DNA of 38,290 nucleotides from Sphingomonas flavalba. GTDB lineage: Bacteria; Pseudomonadota; Alphaproteobacteria; Sphingomonadales; Sphingomonadaceae. The DNA lies in the NCBI RefSeq assembly GCF_004796535.1, contig NZ_SPHY01000017.1, positions 1 through 38,290 on the forward strand, written 5' to 3'. Under the pieces are notes generated by a model, which saw nothing but the letters and a program-made list of their open reading frames with translations, ran no database searches and was not told where the DNA came from. Shown here in pieces: positions 10,887-18,696 of the stretch; position 1 is the first letter of the stretch, and each line of letters opens with the position of its first letter. A program made the translations under genes and the position numbers.

Positions 10887-11567
10887 GTGCGCGCCGACAT
10901 GACTTTACCGAGGACCGACACTGCCGAGCCACGCAGCAGCGCCGACCTTCTGACTACGCTGGTCAGGAACGAGGGCAGCGCGGCGCACCCGCTGCTGCTG
11001 TCGCGCATGTTGCTCGACGGTCCGGCGGCGGCGCGCAACTTCGCGGATGCCGTCCACTACCTGACCGAACTGCACGGCCGCCATCCCGGCGTCATCGACT
11101 ATGCCACCGAGCGCGAACGCCATCCCGCCGCGCAGGGCTGGTTGCAGGAAGCGGCGATCGGCTTCGCGCAGGAACGCGCCGCGCTGACGCAGATGGTCGT
11201 CGCCGCCGGCCCGCTGCCCAGCACCCCCGGGCAGGCGGAAAGCGAGGCGGCGGTGCTTCAGCAGGCCCATGCCCTCGACATGCTCGCCCAGTCCGACCGG
11301 CACGGCACCGCGCTCGGCGCCGCGCTGGCGCTGGCGCTGGACTGGAAGGCGATCCGATCGGTGCTCGACGCCGCCTCCGCCCGGCTCGGCATGCACCTGC
11401 CCGCCTGCGCCCTGCCCGACGAGCGGGAAACCCGCGCGGTGACATTGGCCGTCGCTGATACCAGCCGGATCGAGCGCGCGATCGGCTTTGGCGCGCGGCA
11501 GATGCTCGCCCAGCACCGCGGATTGTGGGATCTGCTCGACGCGCGGCGCGCCGCCCGCGGCGCCTGA
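10887..11567 (+). CDS. Uncharacterised protein downstream of rpoD
   Basis: The 226-residue protein has no family I can name. It appears soluble and mostly alpha-helical, with no signal peptide, membrane segment, Cys-rich motif or nucleotide-binding loop. It is Ala- and Leu-rich, with recognisable stretches such as HPLLLSRMLLDGPAAARNFADAV near the start and IGFGARQMLAQHRGLWDLLDARR near the end. Coding is supported by the GC-rich third positions and full-length open frame. The start is ambiguous: GTG at 10887 with AAGGG seven bases upstream, or ATG at 10899 with AAAAGGG before it. It sits between rpoD and moxR, in the same direction as both. Confidence 0.75.
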   Translation: MRADMTLPRTDTAEPRSSADLLTTLVRNEGSAAHPLLLSRMLLDGPAAARNFADAVHYLTELHGRHPGVIDYATERERHPAAQGWLQEAAIGFAQERAALTQMVVAAGPLPSTPGQAESEAAVLQQAHALDMLAQSDRHGTALGAALALALDWKAIRSVLDAASARLGMHLPACALPDERETRAVTLAVADTSRIERAIGFGARQMLAQHRGLWDLLDARRAARGA

Positions 11568-11629
11568 GCCGGTTGCACCACCCGGCGCCCACCCCTATCC
11601 GGTAGCCGGTGGCTGCCGGAAGGATGACG

Positions 11630-12478
11630 ATGCGTTTCGATGGAACCAGCGAGTATGTCGCGACCGACGACCTGAAGGTGGCGGTCAACGCGGCGGTGAC
11701 GCTGCGCCGGCCGTTGCTGGTCAAGGGCGAACCGGGCACCGGGAAGACGGTGCTGGCGACGGAGATCGCCAAGGCGGTCGGCGCGCCGCTGATCGAATGG
11801 ACGATCAAGTCGACGACCAAGGCGCAGCAGGGGCTGTACGAATATGACGCTGTCGCCCGGTTGCGCGACGGCCAGCTCGGCGACCAGCGGGTCCACGACA
11901 TCGCCAACTACATCCGCAAGGGCAAGCTGTGGGAGGCGTTCACCGCTCCTGCCCTGCCGGTGCTGCTGATCGACGAGATCGACAAGGCCGACATCGAGTT
12001 TCCCAACGACCTGTTGCAGGAACTCGATCGGATGGAGTTCCACGTCTACGAGACCGGCGAGACGGTGAAGGCGGTCGAACGACCGATCGTCGTCATCACC
12101 TCCAACAACGAGAAGGAGCTGCCGGACGCCTTCCTGCGCCGCTGCTTCTTCCACTACATCCGCTTCCCCGACCGCGAGACGATGCAGGCGATCGTCGACG
12201 TCCATTTCCCCGGCATCCAGAAAACGCTGGTCAGCCGGGCGATGGACATCTTCTATGAGATTCGCGAGGTGCCGGGCCTGAAGAAGAAGCCGTCGACATC
12301 CGAACTGCTCGACTGGCTGAAGCTGCTGTTGGCGGAGGACATGCCGCTGGAGGTGCTGCAGACGCGCGACCCGACCAAGGCGATCCCGCCGCTGCACGGC
12401 GCCCTGCTGAAGAACGAACAGGACGTGATGCTGTTCGAGCGCCTGGCGTTCATGGCGCGCCGGCAGGGCAACCGATAA
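11630..12478 (+). CDS. MoxR-family AAA+ ATPase
   Basis: The 282-residue protein has Walker A GEPGTGKT (33-40), Walker B VLLIDEIDKA (111-120), a sensor-1-like VVITSNNEKELPDAFLRRC and a C-terminal lid region. MoxR ATPases act as chaperones that work with VWA-domain partners to activate or assemble target proteins. Here the likely partner is the VWA protein at 14007, which is separated from it by a gene on the other strand. I chose ATG 11630 (MRFDGT) with GGAAGG about six bases upstream; ATG 11624 and GTG 11609 are in-frame alternatives. It converges on the chemotaxis receptor gene. Confidence 0.92.
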   Translation: MRFDGTSEYVATDDLKVAVNAAVTLRRPLLVKGEPGTGKTVLATEIAKAVGAPLIEWTIKSTTKAQQGLYEYDAVARLRDGQLGDQRVHDIANYIRKGKLWEAFTAPALPVLLIDEIDKADIEFPNDLLQELDRMEFHVYETGETVKAVERPIVVITSNNEKELPDAFLRRCFFHYIRFPDRETMQAIVDVHFPGIQKTLVSRAMDIFYEIREVPGLKKKPSTSELLDWLKLLLAEDMPLEVLQTRDPTKAIPPLHGALLKNEQDVMLFERLAFMARRQGNR

Positions 12479-12488
12479 ATCGCGCGTT

Positions 12489-12509
12489 GGCGCGGCCAGC
12501 CGCCGCGCC
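12489..12509. terminator. Perfect GC hairpin between convergent moxR and MCP genes
   Basis: GGCGCGGC (12489-12496), a CAGCC loop, and GCCGCGCC (12502-12509) form a perfect eight-pair stem in the 33-bp gap between two converging genes. It is a candidate bidirectional terminator; there is no T-tract. Confidence 0.5.
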
Positions 12510-12511
12510 GC

Positions 12512-13915
12512 TCAATCGCGCGAGACGTAGGCGATCTCGAAATTGCCCCAGCGGCGGCCGTTGAAATGGAGCGGCACGAAGACGTTCTTGAGCAGGCTGT
12601 AATCGTCGCCCTTCTCGAAGCGGTAGACGGCCATCATGAACGGCGCGTCGCTCTTGATCGCGCGGGCGGTCGCATCGTCCAGGAGGATGCGGCGGTTGCG
12701 GCATTTGGCGGTGTTCCACTCGATGTCGCCCGGGCGCGGCGGCTGCGAGCGGCTGCTCTGGTGGGTCGGCAGATAGCCGTTGATATCGGAGCAAACCGCG
12801 CCTTCGATTTCCGCCGAGGAGTCGCTGATCTCGTCGATGATCGGGCGCAGATAGCGGTCGGCGAAATCGTTGAACCGGTTGTCGAACCGCTCCGGCTCCG
12901 ATCCCGGAATCAGCCGGTAATCGGTGTCGAACACGTCGGCCATGCCGATCTCGCCGCGGGCCATCGCCCCCTCGACCAGCGCGCGGACGCGATCAGCCGC
13001 TTCCAGCGCCTTGTCGACCAGGCAGCGGTCGGCGGTGGCGAAGCCGCTGTGAACAAGCTGATCGAACATCCGGTTGGACAGCAACTCCACTTCGACCGTC
13101 TTGTCCCGCGCTTCGATCAGCCGGCGCTCGCTTGATCGCGCCTCGCCGGCAAAGCCGGTGACCTCGTCGCGCAGGCGCAGGACATTGTCATGAATGAGGC
13201 TGGTCGAGCGGGCGATGCCGTCGCTCTGCTGGTCGACCAGTTCGACGATCTGGGCAACCTCCGCCACCGAATCGTTGACCGTCGCGAGACTGGTCTGGGC
13301 CGCCCGGCTCTTGTCGACGCTGGTCCGGACTTCGGCGACGAAGGCCTCGGTCTCGCGGCTGACCCAGGTCATCGTCGTGTCGATCTCCTCGGTCGCGGCG
13401 CGGGTGCTCTGCGCCAGCTTCTTCACCTCGGCGGCGACGACGGCGAAGGTCCGCCCGGCATCGCCGGCCCGCTCCGCCTCGATCGCGGCGTTCAGCGCCA
13501 GCATGTTGGTGGTCCGGGCGATGGTGTCGATGCTCTGGGTCACGCGCTTGACCTGGGCGAGCGCGGCGGTGACCTCCGTCACCTGCTCGCCCAGCTTCAC
13601 GACCAGATTGGTCACCGCGATGAATTCGCCCAGCGATTCGGCGATGACGCGGGCGCCGGCGTCCAGCTTGATCCGCGCCTTTTCCGACAGCAGGCGCGCT
13701 TCGTCGGTGGAATCGGCGACACGGCTCTGGTCCGCCTCCAGTCCGGCGATGATCTGTTCGAGGGTGGCGATCGTCGCGATCTGGCGGCTGACGCTGTCGG
13801 CGACCTCGGTGATGTGGCCGGCGGTGTCGGTACAGCCGACCGCCAGGTCGCCGCACAGCTTGGCCATCCCCTCGATCGCGGCCGGATCGGCTGCGACAAT
13901 CTTGTCCTGTATCAT
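12512..13915 (-). CDS. Soluble methyl-accepting chemotaxis protein with C-terminal sensor-like domain
   Basis: The 467-residue protein has no membrane segment. Residues ~30-290 form the long coiled-coil MCP signalling domain, with the conserved hairpin tip around 129-168 ([20 protein letters not shown], then [12 protein letters not shown]). The usual order is reversed, because the input-like domain is C-terminal. Residues ~300-467 contain [10 protein letters not shown] (377-386), [11 protein letters not shown] (400-410) and [10 protein letters not shown] (454-463), motifs I recognise from the tails of other cytoplasmic MCPs; the ligand is unknown. Such receptors pass signals to CheA/CheW, and no che genes are in the window. 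The gene lies inverted between moxR and the VWA gene. Confidence 0.9.
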   Translation of the reverse strand: MIQDKIVAADPAAIEGMAKLCGDLAVGCTDTAGHITEVADSVSRQIATIATLEQIIAGLEADQSRVADSTDEARLLSEKARIKLDAGARVIAESLGEFIAVTNLVVKLGEQVTEVTAALAQVKRVTQSIDTIARTTNMLALNAAIEAERAGDAGRTFAVVAAEVKKLAQSTRAATEEIDTTMTWVSRETEAFVAEVRTSVDKSRAAQTSLATVNDSVAEVAQIVELVDQQSDGIARSTSLIHDNVLRLRDEVTGFAGEARSSERRLIEARDKTVEVELLSNRMFDQLVHSGFATADRCLVDKALEAADRVRALVEGAMARGEIGMADVFDTDYRLIPGSEPERFDNRFNDFADRYLRPIIDEISDSSAEIEGAVCSDINGYLPTHQSSRSQPPRPGDIEWNTAKCRNRRILLDDATARAIKSDAPFMMAVYRFEKGDDYSLLKNVFVPLHFNGRRWGNFEIAYVSRD

Positions 13916-13971
13916 GGCGTTCCCCGATTTCTGTCCGATTTAGAGGAAATTGCTTGCCTGCCGGTTAACTA

Positions 13972-14000
13972 CTGGACCGCCGCCGGCGCCGATCTAGAAT
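13972..14000 (+). promoter_or_regulatory. Predicted promoter of the VWA gene giving a leaderless start
   Basis: TGGACC (13972-13977) and TAGAAT (13995-14000) are separated by exactly 17 bases. A start point seven bases after the -10 element falls on 14007, the A of the VWA gene's ATG. There is no Shine-Dalgarno sequence before that ATG, consistent with a leaderless mRNA. Confidence 0.5.
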
Positions 14001-14006
14001 GGCGCG

Positions 14007-15185
14007 ATGTTCCTCGATTTCCTCGATGCGCTGCGCGCAGCCGGCATCCCCGCCTCGCTGAAAGAGCATCTGCTGCTGCTGGAGGCGCTGGACCGCGAGG
14101 TGATCGCCCGGCGGCCGGAGGATTTCTATTATCTGGCGCGCGCTACCTACGTGAAGGACGAGGGGCTGCTCGATCGGTTCGACCAGGTCTTCGCCAAGGT
14201 GTTCAAGGGGATCGAGGGCGGCGGCGATACCGAGAATGCCACCATTCCGGAGGAATGGCTGCGCCAGCTCGCCGAACTTTACCTGACCGAAGCGCAGATG
14301 GCCGAGATCAAGAAGCTCGGCTCCTGGGACGAGATCATGGAGACGCTGAAGCAGCGGCTGGCGGAGCAGAAGGAGCGGCACGAAGGCGGCAGCAAATGGA
14401 TCGGCACCGGCGGCACCTCTCCATTCGGCCATGGCGGCTACAACCCGGAAGGCGTGCGGATCGGCGGCGAAGGGCGGCACGGCCGGGCGATCAAGGTCTG
14501 GGAACAGCGCGCGTTCCGCAACCTCGACGCCGACCGCGAACTCGGCACCCGCAACATCAAGGTCGCGCTGCGCCGCCTGCGCCGCTTCGCCCGCGAGGGC
14601 GCGGCGGAGGAACTGGACATCGCCGCGACGATCGACGGCACCGCGCGGCAGGGCTGGCTGGACGTCGTCATGCGGCCGGAACGGCATAATGCGGTGAAAC
14701 TGCTGCTGTTCCTCGACGTCGGCGGATCGATGGACCCACATATCACGCTGTGCGAGGAACTGTTCTCCGCCGCGACCAGCGAGTTCAAGAACCTCGAATT
14801 CTTCTATTTCCACAACTGCCTGTACGAAGGGGTGTGGAAGGACAATCGCCGCCGCTTCACCGAACGGACGCCGACTTGGGACGTGCTCCACAAATTCGGC
14901 CATGACTACAAGCTGCTGTTCGTCGGTGACGCTGCGATGAGCCCTTATGAAATCAGCCACCCCGGCGGGTCGGTCGAACATTTCAACGAGGAGGCCGGCG
15001 CCGTCTGGATGCAGCGGATAGTCAATACCTACCCCGCCGCCGCCTGGCTGAACCCGGTGGCGGAGGCGCATTGGGGCTATTCGCCGTCGGTTGGCATGCT
15101 GCGCGAACTGATGGGCGGGCGCATGTACCCACTGACCCTGGCCGGCCTCGACGAGGCGATGCGCGAATTGAGCCGGAAACGCTGA
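14007..15185 (+). CDS. VWA domain-containing protein (CoxE-like)
   Basis: The 392-residue protein belongs to the CoxE-like VWA proteins found next to MoxR ATPases. The N-terminal half is helical and charged. A Gly-rich loop follows at about 128-160 (GTGGTSPFGHGGYNPEG), then the VWA domain starting at about 230. The metal-site motif reads DVGGSM (237-242), so the usual DxSxS has Gly at the third position. In this subfamily I believe DVGGSMD is usual, so the change need not mean loss of function. The C-terminal part includes LFVGDAAMSPYEI, which holds the later acidic MIDAS-type residue. It probably acts with the MoxR protein encoded at 11630. Translation starts at ATG 14007 without a Shine-Dalgarno. 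Confidence 0.88.
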   Translation: MFLDFLDALRAAGIPASLKEHLLLLEALDREVIARRPEDFYYLARATYVKDEGLLDRFDQVFAKVFKGIEGGGDTENATIPEEWLRQLAELYLTEAQMAEIKKLGSWDEIMETLKQRLAEQKERHEGGSKWIGTGGTSPFGHGGYNPEGVRIGGEGRHGRAIKVWEQRAFRNLDADRELGTRNIKVALRRLRRFAREGAAEELDIAATIDGTARQGWLDVVMRPERHNAVKLLLFLDVGGSMDPHITLCEELFSAATSEFKNLEFFYFHNCLYEGVWKDNRRRFTERTPTWDVLHKFGHDYKLLFVGDAAMSPYEISHPGGSVEHFNEEAGAVWMQRIVNTYPAAAWLNPVAEAHWGYSPSVGMLRELMGGRMYPLTLAGLDEAMRELSRKR

Positions 15186-15218
15186 GAATTGGCGGAGGGA
15201 AAGACTGCGCGCCGCCGC

Positions 15219-16421
15219 TCAATAGCGCAGGAAAGCCCGGCGCTCCTCGCCCCAGTCCTGTTCGTCCTGCAGCGCCAGCGCGTCGAGGTCGGCTGGCGCG
15301 GCGACCGCATCGTCGACCCATTCGCGCAGGGCCGGCCCGCCGTTGATCACGTCGATCGCCAGCCGGTCCAGTTCATATTCGTAAGGAAAATCGCGCCACA
15401 GCGGATAATCCGGGTAGAGCCGGCGGATCGCCTTGAACCCCAGCGCCTGCACCCGCCATGGCCGGAAGGTGGCGTGGTCGTAGAACGGGCCGTCGACATG
15501 GATCTGGACACCGCCGCACAGTTTGCCCGCGTGCTTGTGAAAGGTCGGTTCAAACCAGCAGTCGCGCAGGATGCAGCCGCCCAGCCAGCCGGGCGCCAGC
15601 GCCCGCATCTCCGCGATCACCGCCCGCGCATCGATATCCGGCGCGCCGAACAGTTCCAGCGGCCGTGTGGTGCCCCGCCCTTCCGACAGGGTCGTCCCCT
15701 CGACCATAACCGTGCCGGCATAGGCGCGCGCCATCGCCAGACTGGGGGCATTGGGGCTGGAGTTGACCCAACTGCGCGTGCCGAGCGGCCAGCCGAAACC
15801 GGGCGCCTCCTCCGGTTGCCAGCCCTCCATCGCAATCATCCGATAGTCGACATCCAGCTTCAGCCGGTCGGCGAACCACAGGCCAAGCTCGCCCAGCGTC
15901 AGGCCGTGGCGCATCGGCATCGGCCCGGCGCCAACGAAACTTTCCCAGCCGGGGCGGAGCGTCAGTCCCTCGACGGGGCGACCGGCGGGATTGGGGCGAT
16001 CGAGCACCCACACCGCCTTGCCGTGCCGCGCCGCCGCCTCCAGCACGTAGCGCAGCGTGGTAATGAACGTATAGATGCGGCACCCTAGGTCCTGCAGGTC
16101 GACGAGCAGCACGTCGAAACTGTCCATCATCGCATCGGTCGGGCGGCGCACCTCACCATACAGGCTGAACACCGGGACGCCGAGCACCGGATCGAGATAG
16201 TCGGCGCTCTCGACCATATTGTCCTGCTTGTCGCCGCGCAGCCCGTGCTGCGGGCCGAAAGCGGCGGTCAGGCGGATGTCCGGGCAGGCCGCCAGCGCGT
16301 CCAGCGCGTGGGTCAGGTCGGGGAGGACGGAGGCTGGGTGGGCGAGCAGCGCGACGCGACGCCCTTCGAGCGGGGCGCGCAGGGCCGGTACGGCGAGCAG
16401 CCGGTCGATGCCGAATTTCAT
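15219..16421 (-). CDS. DUF1343 / NamZ-type exo-beta-N-acetylmuramidase
   Basis: The 400-residue protein matches the DUF1343 family, whose founder NamZ removes N-acetylmuramic acid from non-reducing ends of peptidoglycan fragments. Visible motifs are FGPQHGLRGDKQDNM (55-69), LYGEVRRPT (88-95), LVDLQDLGCRIYTF (106-119), DRPNPAGRPVEG (141-152) and a WxNSSPNAPS segment. The motif has GPQHG rather than GPEHG, a variant I believe is common in the family. There is no signal peptide at the ATG at 16421 ([10 protein letters not shown]), so the enzyme may act in the cytoplasm on recycled muropeptides, or be exported in another way. The start overlaps the DOMON-like gene's stop by four bases (ATGA), indicating translational coupling. 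Confidence 0.9.
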   Translation of the reverse strand: MKFGIDRLLAVPALRAPLEGRRVALLAHPASVLPDLTHALDALAACPDIRLTAAFGPQHGLRGDKQDNMVESADYLDPVLGVPVFSLYGEVRRPTDAMMDSFDVLLVDLQDLGCRIYTFITTLRYVLEAAARHGKAVWVLDRPNPAGRPVEGLTLRPGWESFVGAGPMPMRHGLTLGELGLWFADRLKLDVDYRMIAMEGWQPEEAPGFGWPLGTRSWVNSSPNAPSLAMARAYAGTVMVEGTTLSEGRGTTRPLELFGAPDIDARAVIAEMRALAPGWLGGCILRDCWFEPTFHKHAGKLCGGVQIHVDGPFYDHATFRPWRVQALGFKAIRRLYPDYPLWRDFPYEYELDRLAIDVINGGPALREWVDDAVAAPADLDALALQDEQDWGEERRAFLRY

Positions 16422-16966
16422 GCCCCGTCCGCTGCCGGGAGTTGGAGCGCAAAGCAATCCCCGTGATGAAAATCGGGGGCGCCGGGCGGGTGGGCGAGCG
16501 CCCAGTAAGACAGGCGGCCGCCGCGATCCTCGATCACCGCCGACAGGCCGAGCCGCCCTGCCCCGCCCACCGGCAGCGCCAGCCGCACGGCGAGAGTCAG
16601 CCGCGCCGGGTCGGCGGTGGCGACGATCGACGGCGGCGGCACATCGGCGGCGCGCATCCCGGTGCGGTAGCCGTCGAACCGATAGGCCGCCCAGGCACTG
16701 GATGGCGCGAGGTTGTATTCCAGATAACCCGGCCCGGCCGGATCGGCGCCGAACGCCTCGAAACAGGTGTGGCGCCACAGTTCGTCCGTCCGCTCGGGCG
16801 GGGCCAGTGGCGGCAGGCGGAGGGCGGCGATTTCCCCGCTCACCGTGAATTCGACCAGCAGCGCCTCGCCTTTGGCGCGCGATAGCCTGACCACGAGCGC
16901 CGTGATCACCGGCATCGGGAAATCAGGGTGCGGAATCAGGCGGCGCTCCGCCAACACGCTACTCAA
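16418..16966 (-). CDS. DOMON-like domain protein
   Basis: The 182-residue, beta-rich protein resembles the DOMON-like proteins of proteobacteria. It has LIPHPDFP near the start, [15 protein letters not shown] around 82-96, [21 protein letters not shown] around 100-120, and [16 protein letters not shown] near the end. DOMON folds bind haem or sugars in other proteins; no ligand is known here. The start is TTG at 16966, decided by a strong GGAGG at 16974-16978, seven bases upstream; this start keeps the conserved HP-x-x-P segment that the later ATG (16915) would lose. It overlaps namZ by four bases, and it is divergent from tyrS across only 32 bp. Confidence 0.82.
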   Translation of the reverse strand: MSSVLAERRLIPHPDFPMPVITALVVRLSRAKGEALLVEFTVSGEIAALRLPPLAPPERTDELWRHTCFEAFGADPAGPGYLEYNLAPSSAWAAYRFDGYRTGMRAADVPPPSIVATADPARLTLAVRLALPVGGAGRLGLSAVIEDRGGRLSYWALAHPPGAPDFHHGDCFALQLPAADGA

Positions 16967-16998
16967 CCCTTGTCCTCCGTGTTAAGCGCCGCCGCGTC

Positions 16999-18225
16999 AT
17001 GACCGAATATTCGTCCAGCCTCCTACGCCTGCTCGCCGAGCGCGGCTACATCCATCAATTGACCGACGCCGAAGGGCTAGACCGGCTGGCGGCGAGCCAG
17101 ATCGTCCCCGGCTATATCGGTTTCGACGCGACCGCGCCGTCGCTGCACGTCGGCAGCCTCGTCCAGATCATGATGCTACGCCGGTTGCAGCAGGCCGGGC
17201 ACAAGCCGATCGTGGTGATGGGCGGCGGCACGTCGAAGATCGGCGACCCGAGCTTCAAGGACGAGGCACGCAAGCTGATCGACGACGCGACGATCGCCGC
17301 CAACGTCGCCGGAATCCGCAAGGTGTTCGACCGGTTTCTGACCTTCGGCGACGGGCCGACCGACGCGATCATGGTCGACAATGCCGACTGGCTCGACAAG
17401 CTGGAATACATCCCGTTCCTGCGCGAGATCGGCCAGCATTTCTCGATCAACCGGATGCTCAGCTTCGATTCGGTCAAGCTGCGGCTCGATCGCGAGCAAT
17501 CGCTGAGCTTCCTCGAATTCAACTACATGATCCTGCAAGCCTATGATTTCCGCGAACTCGCCCGGCGGGTCGGCTGCCGGTTGCAGATGGGCGGCTCCGA
17601 CCAGTGGGGCAACATCGTCAACGGCATCGAGCTGACGCGGCGGATCGACGGCACCCAGGTCTACGGCCTGACGACGCCGCTGATCACCACCGCCGACGGC
17701 GGCAAGATGGGCAAGACGGTATCCGGCGCGGTGTGGCTGAACGCCGAATCACTGTCGCCCTACGATTACTGGCAGTTCTGGCGGAACACCCAGGACGGCG
17801 ACGTCGGCCGGTTCCTGCGCCTGTTCACCGATCTGCCGCTCGACGAGATCGCCCGGCTGGAGGCGCTGGGCGGCGCCGAGATCAACGCCGCCAAGAAGCA
17901 GCTAGCCGACGCCGCGACCGCCCTTGCCCATGGCGAGGCGGCGGCGGCGGACGCGGCAGAGACGGCCCGCCGCACCTTCGAGGAAGGCGCCGCCGGCGAT
18001 GCCCTGCCCCGCCATCATGTCGGTGCCGACAGGATCGGCATCGTCGACGCGCTGGTCGCCCTCGGCCTTGCCGCATCCAAGGGCGAGGCGCGGCGGCTGA
18101 TCAAGGGCGGTGGCGCCCGGATCGACGGCGAGCGGATCAGCGACGAAGCGGCAGTCGTCACATTGGGCGACGCGCCAGTGCGCCTGTCCGCCGGCAAGAA
18201 GAATCACGGCCTGCTGCTGCGCTGA
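16999..18225 (+). CDS. tyrS: Tyrosyl-tRNA synthetase
   Basis: The 408-residue class I synthetase charges tRNA-Tyr. The HIGH-type motif is HVGS (50-53) in [11 protein letters not shown], and the KMSKS-type motif is KMGKT (236-240), as in bacterial TyrRS. The tyrosine pocket region ([10 protein letters not shown]) and [12 protein letters not shown] are present. A C-terminal S4 RNA-binding domain occupies about residues 340-408 ([19 protein letters not shown]). The length is typical. There is no obvious Shine-Dalgarno before the ATG. Confidence 0.97.
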   Translation: MTEYSSSLLRLLAERGYIHQLTDAEGLDRLAASQIVPGYIGFDATAPSLHVGSLVQIMMLRRLQQAGHKPIVVMGGGTSKIGDPSFKDEARKLIDDATIAANVAGIRKVFDRFLTFGDGPTDAIMVDNADWLDKLEYIPFLREIGQHFSINRMLSFDSVKLRLDREQSLSFLEFNYMILQAYDFRELARRVGCRLQMGGSDQWGNIVNGIELTRRIDGTQVYGLTTPLITTADGGKMGKTVSGAVWLNAESLSPYDYWQFWRNTQDGDVGRFLRLFTDLPLDEIARLEALGGAEINAAKKQLADAATALAHGEAAAADAAETARRTFEEGAAGDALPRHHVGADRIGIVDALVALGLAASKGEARRLIKGGGARIDGERISDEAAVVTLGDAPVRLSAGKKNHGLLLR

Positions 18226-18246
18226 CCAGCCCGGCGGCGGGCATGG

Positions 18247-18260
18247 TTAACCGGCCTTAA
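18247..18260. promoter_or_regulatory. TTAA-N6-TTAA box, possible CtrA-type site upstream of pilZ
   Basis: TTAACCGGCCTTAA contains two TTAA half-sites six bases apart, and the first lies in the palindrome GGTTAACC. The classical CtrA consensus is TTAA-N7-TTAA, so this is one base short. It lies 85 bp upstream of the PilZ gene in a 119-bp gap after tyrS. Confidence 0.3.
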
Positions 18261-18344
18261 GACCATATCTTGCATCCGGTTTAAGTTTTGCCGCCTAGGC
18301 ATGGCCAGTGTGGGGGCCTGCCCCCGGTTACTGTGGATACGCGT

Positions 18345-18671
18345 ATGGCGGCCTACGCCCAAAATGTGATGCCTGCCGAGCAACGCGACGCCGAGCGCGA
18401 GGACGTGTTCTACCGGACGCGCTGCACCACCGCCGACGGCTCAGTCGAGCCGGCGCAGGTCGTCAACATCTCCGCATCCGGCTTCATGGCGCGCAGCGAG
18501 GGCGATTTCGCCGAGGGCGACCGGATCACCATCCGCCTGCCGGTCGTCGGGGCGGTCGCGGCGGAGGTGCGCTGGGCGCTCGGCGGCCGCATCGGCTGCC
18601 GGTTCGAGGAAATGATCGGCCTCGCCCCCTATCTCTCTCTATTGTCCGAACTGGTCGCCCAGACGCGCTGA
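18345..18671 (+). CDS. PilZ domain protein
   Basis: The 108-residue protein consists of a single PilZ domain. The c-di-GMP signature residues are present: RDAER (RxxxR) near residues 13-17 and NISASG (D/NxSxxG) about 30 residues later, followed by beta-strand segments (EVRWALGGRIGCRFEE). Single-domain PilZ proteins are c-di-GMP receptors that act by binding partners. ATG 18345 is chosen because homology begins after it; in-frame GTG 18333 and TTG 18288 are possible alternatives. It converges on the M2 peptidase gene. The GGDEF-EAL protein at 34905 is another c-di-GMP component in the window. Confidence 0.88.
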   Translation: MAAYAQNVMPAEQRDAEREDVFYRTRCTTADGSVEPAQVVNISASGFMARSEGDFAEGDRITIRLPVVGAVAAEVRWALGGRIGCRFEEMIGLAPYLSLLSELVAQTR

Positions 18672-18672
18672 G

Positions 18673-18687
18673 CGACCGGCCCGGTCG
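18673..18687. terminator. 15-bp palindrome between convergent pilZ and M2 peptidase genes
   Basis: CGACCGG, a single C, and CCGGTCG form a 15-base palindrome in the 25-bp gap between two converging genes. As RNA it folds as a five- or six-pair hairpin. It may be a short bidirectional terminator. Confidence 0.35.
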
Positions 18688-18696
18688 GATGCCGGC

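Noticed and set aside
16422-16778. N-terminal extension of the NamZ gene
   Set aside because: The extra 119 residues overlap the DOMON gene in another frame and have no homology; the ATG at 16421 fits the family.
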